Made by a program: the position numbers and the translations under genes. DNA of 64,000 nt from Yponomeuta sedellus. Taxonomy: Eukaryota > Arthropoda > Insecta > Lepidoptera > Yponomeutidae. Every line of letters begins with the position of its first letter. The stretch's first letter is position 1. The notes below the pieces were generated by a model. It saw only the letters and a program-made list of their open reading frames with translations. It was not told the DNA's origin and searched no databases. The stretch is taken from the NCBI GenBank assembly GCA_934045075.1, contig OW203727.1, positions 12,067,501 through 12,131,500 of the forward strand, written 5' to 3'. Positions 1-9,996 of the stretch are shown here, in pieces.

Positions 1-770
1 CGTAATTGTTGCTTTCAGAAGTTACGAGCACTGAAGTTGAACAATAATAAGGCTTTAACAGCCTCGTGAAATGAGGTCCTCCTCGTTCACAGTTTAGCGT
101 TCGGCAGAACGATTACCTAGATAGTGGCTAATTGGAAATAAATTAGCGTTGGTCTTAGAAAGAAAATAAATTAGAGTCTTAAGCAACGCGTTATAATAAA
201 TCCCACAAAATCATATATGTATGATTGATTGAAAAAAATTGGCCAACTTTTCGTCTCAAAAATACTTACATTAAAGAATCATCGCATCGGACATCGCGAG
301 TCATTAAAAATACTACACTAAAGAACTTGACAATTTTTTGGCAACGGAGCCATTCGAGTCATTCCCGATGGTCCAGGTCAGGTATGACTCGAATGGATCC
401 GTGGTATGTGTATAGCGCAGACCGGATGAGAACTTGGGCTGACGCACAACCTTGACTTAGGTAATATGTAAACAAACCAAAGATGATAAAAATTATACTG
501 CCTCAATACCGATTTCGTCAAATCTCAGTTTGATTATGCCGAAAATATTATGCATACTATTTTTGTTCTATTATTCAAAAACGAAAATGAGTGGGACTCA
601 ATGCGCTATTCGCTATTCCCCTAGCGCCGTCGTAATAAGATCGTTTGATGTGTTCTGATGCGACAAATTGCTCAGATTTAAATAGTAGGCGCTCCTTCGT
701 GATGACGCGGGAGCGCTGCGAGTGAGATGAGATCTTGTTGACAGAGAGCGTATCAAACTTAGGTAGTATC
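1..770. other. 5' flank of SDR gene, no gene seen
   Basis: No recognisable coding exon or repeat family member was found. The short open frames present have no domain-like composition. The last 150 bases are richer in CG than the rest and lie just before a possible core promoter. Confidence 0.4.
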
Positions 771-793
771 TATATACACTCAAAGTCGTCAGT
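771..793 (+). promoter_or_regulatory. possible core promoter of the SDR gene
   Basis: A TATATA run starts at 771 and an arthropod-type initiator TCAGT lies at 789-793. The spacing (about 20 bases) is shorter than the usual 25-30, so this is a weak candidate. It would give a 5' leader of roughly 540 bases before the ATG at 1333. Confidence 0.2.
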
Positions 794-942
794 AGTTACT
801 TCCGTTATGGGCTATGAGTGAGTGACAGTGAGTGACAGAGACTGCTTTGTAGGTATTTATCTATACATAGCAAATCTTAAAATCAGCGACGATAATAATT
901 CACAGTAGGTAATTGTGATAAGTAGACTTACTTACAATGCAG

Positions 943-1011
943 GTAAGCTTCAAGGTTTTGTGCGAAGAGTGAAAAAATATTTAAAATAGAGAATTAACAT
1001 ACGTGTTTCAG
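943..1011 (+). other. possible 69-bp intron in the 5' leader
   Basis: AG|GTAAG at 941-947 is a good donor and TTTCAG ending at 1011 is a good acceptor. The intervening 69 bases are a plausible insect minimal intron. Without transcript data this is only a motif match. Confidence 0.2.
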
Positions 1012-1332
1012 CTCTTAAGTCGGTACAAGTGATGATGACAGGTCTTTTTTGAAGCAAGAAAGAAACGACCGGTTTAGAGTTGGACGGTATTCAATGTCAT
1101 GCTTATTACGTAACCAAGCGTGTCGCAAGCATACGCGCCGTAGAGTCCAAAGTGTTTATTTCTAGCGTTAAAGTCGTTGTCAAATCAAAATATTCCGGTA
1201 AAGCAACATATCGTACTTAGCACCTTATCGCGTGTGCTGTTTATCACTGACCTCTATACCTACGCACCTGATAGTAGATACAACATAGCTGTATTTATTT
1301 CATGCGAGACGCACGCGTGCATACATAGAAAC

Positions 1333-2289
1333 ATGTTATTACTGTACTTCATACTAGTTGTTCTAGTGTTTATTGTGTCAGTGAAAGTGTACCAGAAGCT
1401 GACATGTGGCGTGTGTAGGACGAGCGCCCACATGGTGGGCAAGACGGTGATCGTGACAGGAGGGAACAGCGGGATCGGTCTGGAGACGGCGAAGAACTTG
1501 GCTGAGCGAGGGGCGCGAGTTATCATAGCCTGCCGGAGCGTGAAGCGCGCCTCGACCGCCCGGGACGAGATCATCCGAGAGACGGGGAACGGTGACGTAC
1601 ACTACCGGCAAATTGACCTCGCCTCCCTGCGCTCCGTGCGAGAATTCGCCGACCTCATCATCAAGACTGAGAAGCGACTGGATGTGCTCGTCAACAACGC
1701 AGGCGCCGGCGGCCTCGGCAACATCAAGACCGTCGACGGCCTCCACGTCGGAATGCAAGTCAACTACTTCGGTCCGTTCCTTTTGACCTGCCTTCTGCTA
1801 CCGCTACTCAAGTCATCGGCTCCTAGTCGGATCGTCAACGTGTCCTCGATGATACACAAGTATGGCGTGCTCGAGTTCGATAACCTCAACATGGAGAAGT
1901 ATTGGAGCGACTATTTAGTTTACGCTAACACAAAGCTATTCCTTAATCTGATGACGGTCGAGCTGAGCAAAAGGCTAAAAGGAACTGGAGTCACGGTGAA
2001 TGCTCTACATCCAGGAGTGTCAGCGACGAATATATTTAGAAATATTCCGAACAGTGTTGTTAGGAAAATGGTGGAATACAGCTTAGGTTTTATGTTCCAA
2101 AGCCCGAAAGAGGCTTCCCAGACGTCGATTTACTTAGCAGTGTCTCCTGAAGTGAAAGATTTGAGTGGCCGCTACTTTAGTAGCTGTCACGAAACAAAAC
2201 CGTCATCATTGGCACTTGACGAAGAATCCGCTAAAAGACTTTTTAATGAATCAGAAAGGCTAGTGAAATATTATTTACCCAAGTTATAA
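1333..2289 (+). CDS. short-chain dehydrogenase, retinol dehydrogenase 11-14 type
   Basis: Predicted NADP(H)-dependent oxidoreductase of the classical SDR superfamily, closest in build to membrane-bound retinol/retinal dehydrogenases (318 residues, as in that group). Residues 1-19 are a hydrophobic signal-anchor, so the enzyme probably sits on the ER or another internal membrane. Seen in order: cofactor loop TGGNSGIG (42-49), ACR (66-68) whose Arg suits NADP, IDL (94-96), NNAG (121-124), N144, the SS pair at 171-172, catalytic Y197 and K201 in YANTK, and HPG (226-228). The frame stays open upstream to 1177 but has no earlier ATG; ATG 1333 has A at -3 and places the anchor at the N-terminus. 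There is no intron in the coding part, so it may be a retrocopy or a naturally intronless paralogue. The substrate (retinoid, sterol or other lipid carbonyl) cannot be told from sequence. No neighbouring gene lies in this window. Confidence 0.9.
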   Translation: MLLLYFILVVLVFIVSVKVYQKLTCGVCRTSAHMVGKTVIVTGGNSGIGLETAKNLAERGARVIIACRSVKRASTARDEIIRETGNGDVHYRQIDLASLRSVREFADLIIKTEKRLDVLVNNAGAGGLGNIKTVDGLHVGMQVNYFGPFLLTCLLLPLLKSSAPSRIVNVSSMIHKYGVLEFDNLNMEKYWSDYLVYANTKLFLNLMTVELSKRLKGTGVTVNALHPGVSATNIFRNIPNSVVRKMVEYSLGFMFQSPKEASQTSIYLAVSPEVKDLSGRYFSSCHETKPSSLALDEESAKRLFNESERLVKYYLPKL

Positions 2290-2357
2290 TACTCTCTGTA
2301 AAGTAGATGGTCTACGGTAGTTAAATGTAAAATAACCAATTTTTAGTGAAATTATAA

Positions 2358-2363
2358 ATTAAA
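2358..2363 (+). terminator. possible poly(A) signal ATTAAA
   Basis: ATTAAA lies 69 bases after the SDR stop codon. A canonical AATAAA follows at 2668-2673. Either could end the transcript. Confidence 0.3.
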
Positions 2364-2911
2364 GACGGTCGGTGTATATCATCGAAATATTATTGTTTGT
2401 TAATCAGCCCGTCCGCTAACGAGTAGTTAATTGAGCTAATGTGCAATTCGTATTTACAGTTTTACATCATTTGCTCAGTCAGTCGGTAGGGAGCGTGAAA
2501 TTGAAATAATTTCATGTGTTGCCGGGCGTCGTGTGGCCATTTTATTTGCACATAAATCTCTCGCCGCGGTAGACCTGATTTACAGGACTGCTTTCGCGCT
2601 GGCTGCTTTGTTTACCAGTCTCTGCGGTTGTACAGTCATGTCAATTCATTCTCATTGTCCTTTTTAAAATAAAACCATTTCATTGCAATTAAATCTGCTT
2701 TGTAATCGGACCTCGAGTACATAGATTTGGTTACAGAAATTGACAATTTCTGTTGCAAATTTGTCTGAATTGATTTATTGTGGACGGGCTTTTATTTGGT
2801 AATGGATTTATCTTCATTATGGAGAACTTGCAAAAGATATTTGGTCCTTATTATTAGACAAGCGTCATGCAAGTATGAAATTATGAAAGCACTTATGAAA
2901 GCACTAAAGAG
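2364..2911. other. 3' flank of SDR gene, nothing recognised
   Basis: Contains the alternative AATAAA at 2668-2673. No coding exon, tRNA or repeat family was recognised. Confidence 0.35.
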
Positions 2912-3013
2912 TTATGGATGCTGGATGCGAACGGCACCAGACCGTGAAGCTTGGAAAACCCTGAGGGATGCCTATGTCCTGCAGTGGACGTCAAATGACT
3001 GATGATGATGATG
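2912..3013 (+). mobile_element. LINE 3' end (C-terminus of ORF2 plus TGA-rich tail)
   Basis: Encodes a 3' scrap reading WMRTAPDREAWKTLRDAYV and ending QWTSND then stop, the typical C-terminal signature of lepidopteran non-LTR retrotransposons (W..A.DR..W..L.EAYV.QWT). It is followed at once by a TGATGATGATGATGA tail (2999-3013), as expected for a 5'-truncated insertion. No upstream reverse transcriptase remains. Confidence 0.7.
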
Positions 3014-3494
3014 AAGGTAGGCATTCTTCCCATTACCCAAGTATAAGTGTCTAAACTTTTAATACGTTTAGAATTGGATACTGAAATTAAATATAACAAG
3101 TGTTTTATTGTTAAAGCAAGAGATTTTATGCACGCATTTTTTGAGACATGCTTGATCCCAAAAATAGTAATTTTGGCATTAATTTTGATTTTTGTGAGTT
3201 TTTCTCCGGAGGTCTGTTTAATATAACTGCAATTCGTGGTTATTCTATAATTATTCGATGTACATTGCAAAGTCAACTAACCCACAGATTAACATATAGA
3301 CTACTTCAAATTATCCCAATAAACTACCAATTCCAGTTTTATAAAACTCCTGTCCGTTATTTAGTGAAAATTCCATCTCGCTTTAATCAAATTTTGAAGC
3401 ATGTACCCCATTGTTTTCCTTGACTGTAAGCGTGTGGTATAACGACTGCATATTCGCATATGTACGTAACTTTGAAATTACACCAAGTCTTTGG
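3014..3494. other. AT-rich gap, nothing recognised
   Basis: Low-complexity AT-rich DNA with short open frames on both strands. No family member was recognised. Confidence 0.3.
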
Positions 3495-3700
3495 TACATA
3501 TCCGCACTGGGGAAAATCGTGAGGAAACCCGCGGCTTGGTTGGCTCCGCACATAATGCCTAGTCTTTCATGTGGGCTACGCCAACTAAGGATGGCATAGG
3601 TGCTGGGCAAGCCTACACCACCTTCCCAATCCAAGGGACGGGACTCGCCTATTTTTGCGAATTGGGGCACAGTATACAAAATCCTTAAATGTATTATGAT
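3495..3700 (+). repeat. dispersed SINE-like repeat
   Basis: The stretch 3513-3585 (AATCGTGAGGAAACCC, then GCTTGGTTGGCTCCGCAC) matches the reverse strand of 47950-48030, so it is a repeated unit. The short module ATCGTGAGGAAACC is shared with several other SINEs here (10530, 53520, 62050). Confidence 0.5.
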
Positions 3701-3883
3701 TTTGGCAGTCATGGCATTAATTTCAACTTGAACTAGCTGTGTCCCGCGGTTTTTTTTAGGAAAAATAAATTGTGTATAAACAGTAAAAGATATTTTCTCA
3801 CAGTAAAACGTATCCTATGTGCCATATTTTGCCACCTTGCCAAATTTTATTAAAATTGCGTCAGTCGTTTGGATGTGAAGAAT

Positions 3884-4374
3884 TTGTATGTCTCTTCCTG
3901 TATCGCAGGAAGGTTAGGCCATATTCCATCACGAGGGTCAAGTCTGGGCTGTTAGAGTTAATAAGACAGTGGCGGGGATTAGTGCTAGAAGTTATCAAGC
4001 CGCCCATGAGGCCTCTTAACAAGTTAACGACTGTCATTACATGACAAACGGCACATACAGCTTAACCTGCCTTGCGAAGCAAGGAAGCGTTTGGAAAAAT
4101 GTCAGTAGCGGTAGTCACGGAACGATCACCTATCCTGCACCTGACGCCGCCCGTTGCTGTTTAACTGAAGTGATTGATATTTTATAAAGTTAACATGAGC
4201 ACGAGATATAATAAAAACTGTATTTACAGTCTTCCGAGACCACGGTACTTGCAAAAGTGCCGAAACGTCGGATTTTGTAAAAATGTAAAGTTAAACGAGT
4301 AAAATCCGTGTAAATACAGTTTTTATGAAGTGATTGATTCCGATCACTCGGTTCGACTAGGCCACGAGCGCTTC
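3884..4374 (+). repeat. SINE-B copy, interrupted by a Penelope-like insertion
   Basis: SINE-B is a name used here for a roughly 330-bp family with landmarks CACTGCTGGGGCACGGG, TCGCAGGAAGGTTAGGCC, GCCGCCCATAAGGCCTCT, CGAAGCACGGAAGCGCT and an end at CACTCGGTTCGACTGGGCC. This copy lacks the first landmark and is split by the insertion at 4179-4326. The family occurs about 11 times in the window. Confidence 0.75.
4179..4326. mobile_element. short Penelope-like foldback insertion with 12-bp TSD
   Basis: A 148-bp insertion inside SINE-B flanked by GAAGTGATTGAT at 4167-4178 and 4327-4338. It consists of two opposed Penelope-like ends: GTTAACATGAGCACGAGA in one direction, then CCACGGTACTTGCAAAAGTG and CCGAAACGTCGG. 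Both termini match those of the larger insertion at 4911-5719. It is younger than the SINE-B it splits. Confidence 0.7.
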
Positions 4375-4899
4375 TTTGCGCTTGCGCTTGAGTGTTATTA
4401 TAATGAAAACCAGACTTCCTCCAAAAATACAACATATTCCTGTTTATTTTATACTGCAAAAATATGAATTACGTTCCTTAGTTGCTGGTGCACCTGAATA
4501 ATTATGCCCCGTATCATTAATGGCACACGGGTTACTGGTTTGCCGTCGCTGCTCTACACGATTTAGGTCAAGTGAAAAATGCTCCCATACTCTACTAATT
4601 CGTGAATTATCGCCGTGGTCGTTGAGCCCCGCGATTCATAATGAAGTAGGTCGTGCTACATCGTACCACTTTGCCGGATGTCTAATTTGTACCGAGACGG
4701 GGGCCTCAGACAATTTAACAGCCTACTTTTACGAGGAACTGCCGCTGTACTTGAAGACATTTGACGGAAAAGTCGGTTGGCATAGTAAAACACTCGCTTA
4801 GGTATTTTGAGGCGTAGTAAAACACTCATCTGGGTACTTTCACAGCATTTTAGTAACGAAAGGTACCAAGGTCGAGCTTCTCCGAATACTAAACAAAGT
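4375..4899. other. gap; small direct duplication, nothing else recognised
   Basis: GTAAAACACTC occurs at about 4785 and 4817 within a 32-bp imperfect tandem pair. The open frame covering 4520-4801 has no recognisable domain. Confidence 0.3.
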
Positions 4900-4910
4900 A
4901 ATTATTTTGT

Positions 4911-5719
4911 ATAGTATTTTATAAGGTTAACACGAGCACTAGACATAATAAAATCTGTATTTACACGGATTTTATTCGTTTAATTTTAATTTTTTACAAT
5001 TTTCCGACGTTTCGGCACTTTTTCAAGTACCGTGGTCTCCTCGGGTGAATGAAATGACAGGCGTCTTTTTCAAATCATTAACTGTTAGTTTATTAATTAC
5101 CCTCGGCAAAAATTACAAAATAAATCCTGAGTTCCGCAATAGGCAAACCAATTATTTTATATAAAATTTAACACTATTGATTATTAGTAATTGAAGTTAA
5201 AATTAAATCTATAAATCAATTATTTTACATGAACTCAAAAATATTGATTATTAATTAATTGAAATTAATATTAACTCTACAGTCACACTTCTAGCAAGGG
5301 GGTCTCATGCACTTAAGCACTGGTTCCCATGCTGCCGGTATGTTCCAACCACGATCTCTATTACCTCGCGTATCATTCTAGGGATGAAACTGTCTTCTAG
5401 GGTTAGAACTTTAACTTTATCGAAATGAATGAAATGGTTGGAACCGCTGAGTGTATGTTCACTGACTGCAGATCTACCAGAGCGCTTATATAAAATAATT
5501 GGTTTGCCAATTTTGGAACGTAACTTCAGGATTTCTTTTGTAATTTTTGCCGAGGGTAGTAAACTAACAGCCTCTAAATAGTTTTTTTTAGTAAACTGAC
5601 AGTTAATGATTTCAAAAAGACGCCTGTCACTTCATTTTCCGAGGCCACGGTACTTGAAAAAGTGCCCAAACATCTTGTAAATTGTAAAAAAGTAAAATTA
5701 AACGAATACAGTTTTTATC
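4911..5719 (-). mobile_element. Penelope-like element fragment with inverted arms and 11-bp TSD
   Basis: Flanked by AATTATTTTGT at 4900-4910 and 5720-5730. The outer parts form an imperfect inverted repeat of about 215 bases (roughly 4950-5166 against 5486-5712), each arm holding the GGTACTTGAAAAAGTGCC hairpin. The middle encodes a Penelope-type endonuclease C-terminus on the minus strand (5305-5490). Inverted terminal copies plus a target-site duplication fit the known insertion habit of Penelope-like retroelements. Confidence 0.7.
5305..5490 (-). pseudogene. Penelope-like polyprotein, GIY-YIG domain C-terminal remnant
   Basis: The minus strand reads YKRSGRSAVSEHTLSG, then FDKVKVLTLEDSFIPRMIRE, then VIEI, matching the conserved SAV.EH ... 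FD..KVL ... R..REA.EI block at the end of Penelope-like polyproteins. It ends LSA-stop where the family normally has LS.AW.P, so a Trp codon has probably become TGA. The upstream GIY and YIG motifs and the reverse transcriptase are absent. A dead fragment. Confidence 0.7.
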
Positions 5720-5730
5720 AATTATTTTGT

Positions 5731-6789
5731 GTTAAAAAAAACATTTTGAGAAATTTTAAATTTGTGACAACTTATGTTGAATCTCAATGTACAATATTAT
5801 CCGCTGTCTTCTGGTCGAGTTGCAGTGGAGAAAAAGACCGCGACAAAAACTTCACTCTGACAATTTTTTCTCAAATCAACTTAAATCTTATACATAATTT
5901 GACCTTGCTTAGGTACTTAAGTTTATCTAATACATTAACGTATTGGATCTTGCACAGTTTTAGGCTTAGCACGCATAACGATTTTTCACCGTGAATTTTT
6001 TTCTAAAAATCTGTGTGATGGAGGAAAATGAATGAAGGAGCACGAATTTGCGCGCAAAAAACGCGCGTTAATAGTTCCCTGTACCTACGCGATTTAACAT
6101 TCGTCAGAAAAAATCGCAGGGATTTTATTCGCAATGCGCGCTAAGCCTTAACGTAACACTCTAGGCCAGTGTAAAGATTGAAGAATTAAGAGGATTAAAC
6201 GTTATTTACTTTTACAATTTAGTTATAGTTACCCGTAATGTAACTAAGTAGTATGCACTAATGTAAAGATTGATATACCATCTAGTCAAAAGATGTTTGT
6301 ACCTGATAAGGCAGGTGCTCATGTCTAACAATCAATTCCTCACCTCCATTCTTGATTGACCCTCTTACTTTTCATATATGGACATGAAATTACCAGACGG
6401 TATTTCAGCTTATCTATAGAGGTAGATAATATTACCTACTCATCAGTACCTACGTGGGTATCAGGTATCACTGATAATGTTAGCTGGTCCAATAAGCTCA
6501 GATTGTGCAGGTGTGACACCTGCAGGTGTGAAGCCTACATAATCTGTGGGTATTTAATCCACGAATAGTTATTTTTATTTCTGATAATGTCAAAAATTTA
6601 GAACGATTTGTTCATGTAACATTGTATTGACTGTGCAGTCAATATATTATGTTTTATACAGAAATCGTTTTCGATTTTAAAAGTAAAAAAAGAGTTTCTA
6701 CGTTGGAGCATGTAACATTCTTTTTCTACTAATATCGGTCTCACTTTTGACTCTATATTATTGATGATATCAATGCTTTGTATACGATC
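5731..6789. other. gap; T-box-like motif cluster, otherwise nothing recognised
   Basis: AGGTGTGA occurs at 6509-6516 and 6524-6531, with a reverse-strand AGGTGTCA between them at 6514-6521. No coding exon was recognised. Confidence 0.3.
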
Positions 6790-7090
6790 GCTGCTGGGTC
6801 ACGGGTCTCTTTCTGCATCGCATTAAGGTTAGGCCATACTCTACCAGGGTGCCGACAAGACAAGAAGACAGATGCGGCCAGTGGCGCATAAGGCCATGAC
6901 TTAGCGACTGGCATTCCATGACAGCCGGCACCAACGGCTTAACGTGCTTTCCGAAGCACGGAAGCGCTCGGAGTATGCCACTAGCGGTGGTTACGGGACG
7001 GTCACCCATCCAGTACCTGACCGCGCCTGTTTTTGCTTAACTCAAATGATTGATTCCAATCACTCGGTTCGACTGGGCCACGAGCGCTTC
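6790..7090 (+). repeat. SINE-B copy, near full length
   Basis: Runs from CTGCTGGGTCACGGG through ACAGCCGGCACCAACGGC and GAAGCACGGAAGCGCTCGG to TCACTCGGTTCGACTGGGCC. Bases around 6850-6890 are rearranged relative to other copies. Confidence 0.75.
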
Positions 7091-8457
7091 AAGCACCTCT
7101 GTACTAATAATATAATAAAAATAATAATATAGCCTTTTATTTCACAAATTATTTAACATTTCATAAAATATCTCTAAAGGCCTTAATCTTCTATTTACGT
7201 GCATAATTTAAACATTATTATAATAATTTGGAAGAAATCACAGTAAGTTAATTTTCGTTTCTATAAATAAAATTACACTTCCTGCATTTATCAAAATCCA
7301 ATTAGGTTTCTTACAATAAGATCTATTTAAATTGTATGCATGCATCGACAAATTTATATAGGTTTAAACCGAAATTAATGCCACTGTACTATGCGTACTA
7401 AATCCTGAGCGATTCAAATCGTCTAACTGTCAAATTAGTATGGAATTTGACAGTTAGGCGATTGGGATCGCTCAGGATTTGGCGCGCATAATTAAGCCCT
7501 TGATCTATCGGCGAATTAAACCTTCTCACCGACTGCGCCTGCCGCACACGACCGTGGGAAGTGTAGACAATATTAATGTCGGCCATAACTCAGCAGCAGC
7601 CGCGTATTTTTCCCGCCACTGGAACCGGAAGGACAGCAGACACCGCTAATTAACGGGATTAGCATATTCCCCTGAAAATTCCCCCCTTTTTTCCGCTACC
7701 GGCGTCTGAAAATATAGCGTTTGCCTTTTGAAAAGGGGACGCGACTTTAGTACTAGGTTCGGAAAACTTCGGTGATTCTGAACATCTTACAAGTATTTTG
7801 AAAAACTCGTTGGTTTGGTTCTTTCCAAGCGTACAAACGATTTATTATGTGTTGAGCCAAACGAAAGTAGGTAATTAACAATTCTTTAAAATACGGTTTA
7901 AGGAAAGAATTATGAATTAAGTATTTATATTCTTGCGATGCTCATTCATCTTTAAATATTATAAAGTTTAATCGCATTTATTTATTAGGTAAAACGTAAT
8001 TCGGTTTTCGGAATTAAGATAATTAGGTACATTTTTCCTAGTAAATAATCACGATAAGACATAGTCTGGTGAATCAACTACTCGGGCAGCGTATTCCAGG
8101 TGTTTGATTCAAAGCAAATGTTTCAGATCGTATTATTATCTAGAACATAATAGTCATAGAAGTACAATAATTGCTGGCTGGACTGACCTAGTATAGGTAA
8201 CAATAAATTCAGGGATTAAATTGCTTCAGTTGATAATTAACGCAAGACATGTCTTACATAGACACGAAAATAAATCGTGTATTGTTTTTTGGAGGTTTTT
8301 TTGGTTACTATTTGTAGTGGTAAGCATTTATGTAATTATGTAATGCTTTCATTCCAAGTGATCCACTGCAGACATTCCAAGTGGTCCAAAAATCCATTAT
8401 TGCGAACAAATAATTAAATAAGTGTTAGTCGTAAGATTAAGCATGTTTTATTTATAT
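7091..8457. other. gap holding one hairpin (7400-7480)
   Basis: Apart from the inverted repeat annotated separately, no coding exon or repeat was recognised. A repeat-free CG-richer patch lies at about 7480-7760. Confidence 0.3.
7400..7480. repeat. inverted repeat, 37-bp arms, 7-nt loop
   Basis: 7400-7436 (AAATCCTGAGCGATTC...TGTCAAATT) pairs with 7444-7480 with only a few mismatches. The very short loop suggests a palindromic MITE or a replication-generated inversion. Confidence 0.75.
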
Positions 8458-8781
8458 CATCATCATCAACCCATTATGTCCCCACCAAGGGGCACGGGTC
8501 TCTTTCCTGAGGATGTTGTAGGCCACACTCTACCACGGGGGCTAAGTACGGATTGGTGGAGGCTTGCAACACTAGCTGGTCTTACTGTCAGAAGTTTTCG
8601 AGCCCCCTAAGGCCTCTAACTTGGCACCAACTGCTTAACGTGCCTTGCGAAGCACGAAACCGCTCGGAAAAATGCCACTAGCGTTGGTCGTAGACGGCTT
8701 ACCCATCCATGCTTTGAACGCGCCCTGTGTTGTTTAACCATCGTGATCGTTTAAGATCACTCAGGCAGCCGGGGCTAGAGC
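8458..8781 (+). repeat. SINE-B copy, divergent subfamily
   Basis: Starts ATCATCATCAACCCATTATG and ends in GGCAGCCGGGGCTAGAGCG in place of the usual CACTCGGTTCGAC end. The same variant end occurs in the minus-strand copy at 26079-26432, which defines a subfamily. Confidence 0.75.
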
Positions 8782-8833
8782 GATTTTATTTATATATACC
8801 TAGGTTAAATAATTTACATTTATTTACATTTCG

Positions 8834-8946
8834 ATATCGATCAACCCTTGTGTGTTCCCACTGCTGGGGCACGGGACTCTTACTGCATTGCAAGAAGGTA
8901 AGGCCATACTCCATCACGGGGGCCAAGTCCGGGTTGGTGGAGGATT
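8834..8946 (+). repeat. SINE-B 5' part
   Basis: GATCAACCCTTGTGTG through CTGCTGGGGCACGGG to GTCCGGGTTGGTGGAGGA, then stops. The truncation point after GGTGGAGG recurs at 52605. Confidence 0.7.
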
Positions 8947-9038
8947 TACATTTATATTTATTTACATTTAGTTACCGTATATTACCTATTGACCAACTGG
9001 TAAATTGGTGAAGTTTGGTAAAATGTTCTGTCATGACT

Positions 9039-9180
9039 TAGGGCCAGTTTTTGAATTGAGAATTTCACTAAGTAAATACGTAAGTAACGTTCTGTAACGC
9101 TATTTGCTGAGAAATTTGGAGAGACAGCACTACAGTTAAGAATTTACTTAGCGAAATTCTCAATTCATAAACTGGCCCTA
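9039..9180. mobile_element. 142-bp MITE with 40-bp TIRs
   Basis: Starts TAGGGCCAGTTTTTGAATTG and ends CAATTCATAAACTGGCCCTA; the arms (9039-9078 and 9141-9180) differ at about two positions. The TA at each end fits a TA target, as in Tc1/mariner-type MITEs. Relatives lie at 25820-25944 and 35100-35180. Confidence 0.8.
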
Positions 9181-9571
9181 AAAAGTTAAGAACCACTGAT
9201 TTAGTTGAAAGGCTTTTCCAGCATTGTTTTGTGTGCATGTCAAATATACTGACATAGATTCTTTTGAATGTGTAGATAATCCTGGATACCGCCGATTGTT
9301 CAAAACAAGCCTGAATGAGTGGCGCGCTGGTACACTGCAGTGGATTTCCAATATTTTACGGATATGTCCGATATACGCGGACAAGCCGGATGTCCGCGAT
9401 CGCGTATCGTGACGTCATTCCCCTTCCGTACATTCCCTCGTTCGCTCGTTCGAATTTCGAATGTTTCATTTACTTTTTAGGGTTTCCATGAAGGTACATG
9501 GCGGACGCTTTCCCGATGAGGCTAAGTGGGGCAACTTCAAATGTAACTAGATGACACCTACTAATAATTAC
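9181..9571. other. gap, nothing recognised
   Basis: Contains a CG-rich patch with GTTCGCTCGTTCG and the small palindrome TTCGAATTTCGAA at about 9450. No gene was seen. Confidence 0.3.
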
Positions 9572-9762
9572 GATATCAATATCAACCCTTGTATGTTTCC
9601 ACTGCTGGGGCACGGGTATCTTCCTGCATCGCAGGAAGGTTAGGCCATACCTACTCCACCACGGGAGCCAAGACCGGGTTGGTGGAGGATTGTAAGACAG
9701 TGGCGGGCCTTACTATCAGAAGTTATCAAGCCGCCCATAAGGCCTCTGTCATGGCTTAACTA
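9572..9762 (+). repeat. SINE-B, 5' two thirds
   Basis: Runs from ATCAACCCTTGTATG through TCGCAGGAAGGTTAGGCC and GCCGCCCATAAGGCCTCT to ATGGCTTAAC, then stops. This is the third copy within 1.3 kb. Confidence 0.75.
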
Positions 9763-9800
9763 ACAATTGCTCTTATTTATTTGAATTCGTTATGCACTAA

Positions 9801-9868
9801 TGACAAAAATAAATGCACTTGGGCGTGCTTAATGTAAGAAACATTCTCTTCCAGTAAACCTTATCGGG
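9801..9868 (-). mobile_element. LINE 3' UTR-like scrap
   Basis: The minus strand reads GGTTTACTGGAAGAGAATG then TTAAGCACGCCCAAGTGCAT. The same unit is at 30305-30376, where it ends in CAATAAAG. Confidence 0.55.
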
Positions 9869-9996
9869 TACTTTTTATGTTGCCCTTTCTTTGCTAATAC
9901 ATCTCCTATTTGGTCGGTGTATGTCCGCCTGGGACGACTCTTGCTAGGCACATCCCCTATTTGGTCGGAGTTTGTCCGCCTAGAACGACCCTTACT
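9869..9996 (-). mobile_element. LINE ORF2 C-terminal scrap with internal 50-bp duplication
   Basis: The minus strand encodes SRPRRTYTDQIGDVLAKK followed by a stretch like KIKSTR; this matches the LINE at 27938-28418 (RRTYIDQIGDVLAKG). The unit at 9941-9990 repeats that at 9891-9940 with a period of exactly 50 bases, so two copies of DQIGDV are present. Confidence 0.65.

Noticed and set aside
1177..1332. N-terminal extension of the SDR to 370 residues
   Set aside because: It would need a TTG start and would bury the signal-anchor; ATG 1333 fits family length and topology.
1260..1758. Antisense frames over the SDR gene
   Set aside because: Shadow frames in CG-rich coding sequence without any domain.
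4226..4275. Canonical hammerhead ribozyme in the short Penelope-like insertion
   Set aside because: The GGTACTT/AAGTGCC stem and GAAAC are present, but CTGANGA is not adjacent to the stem.
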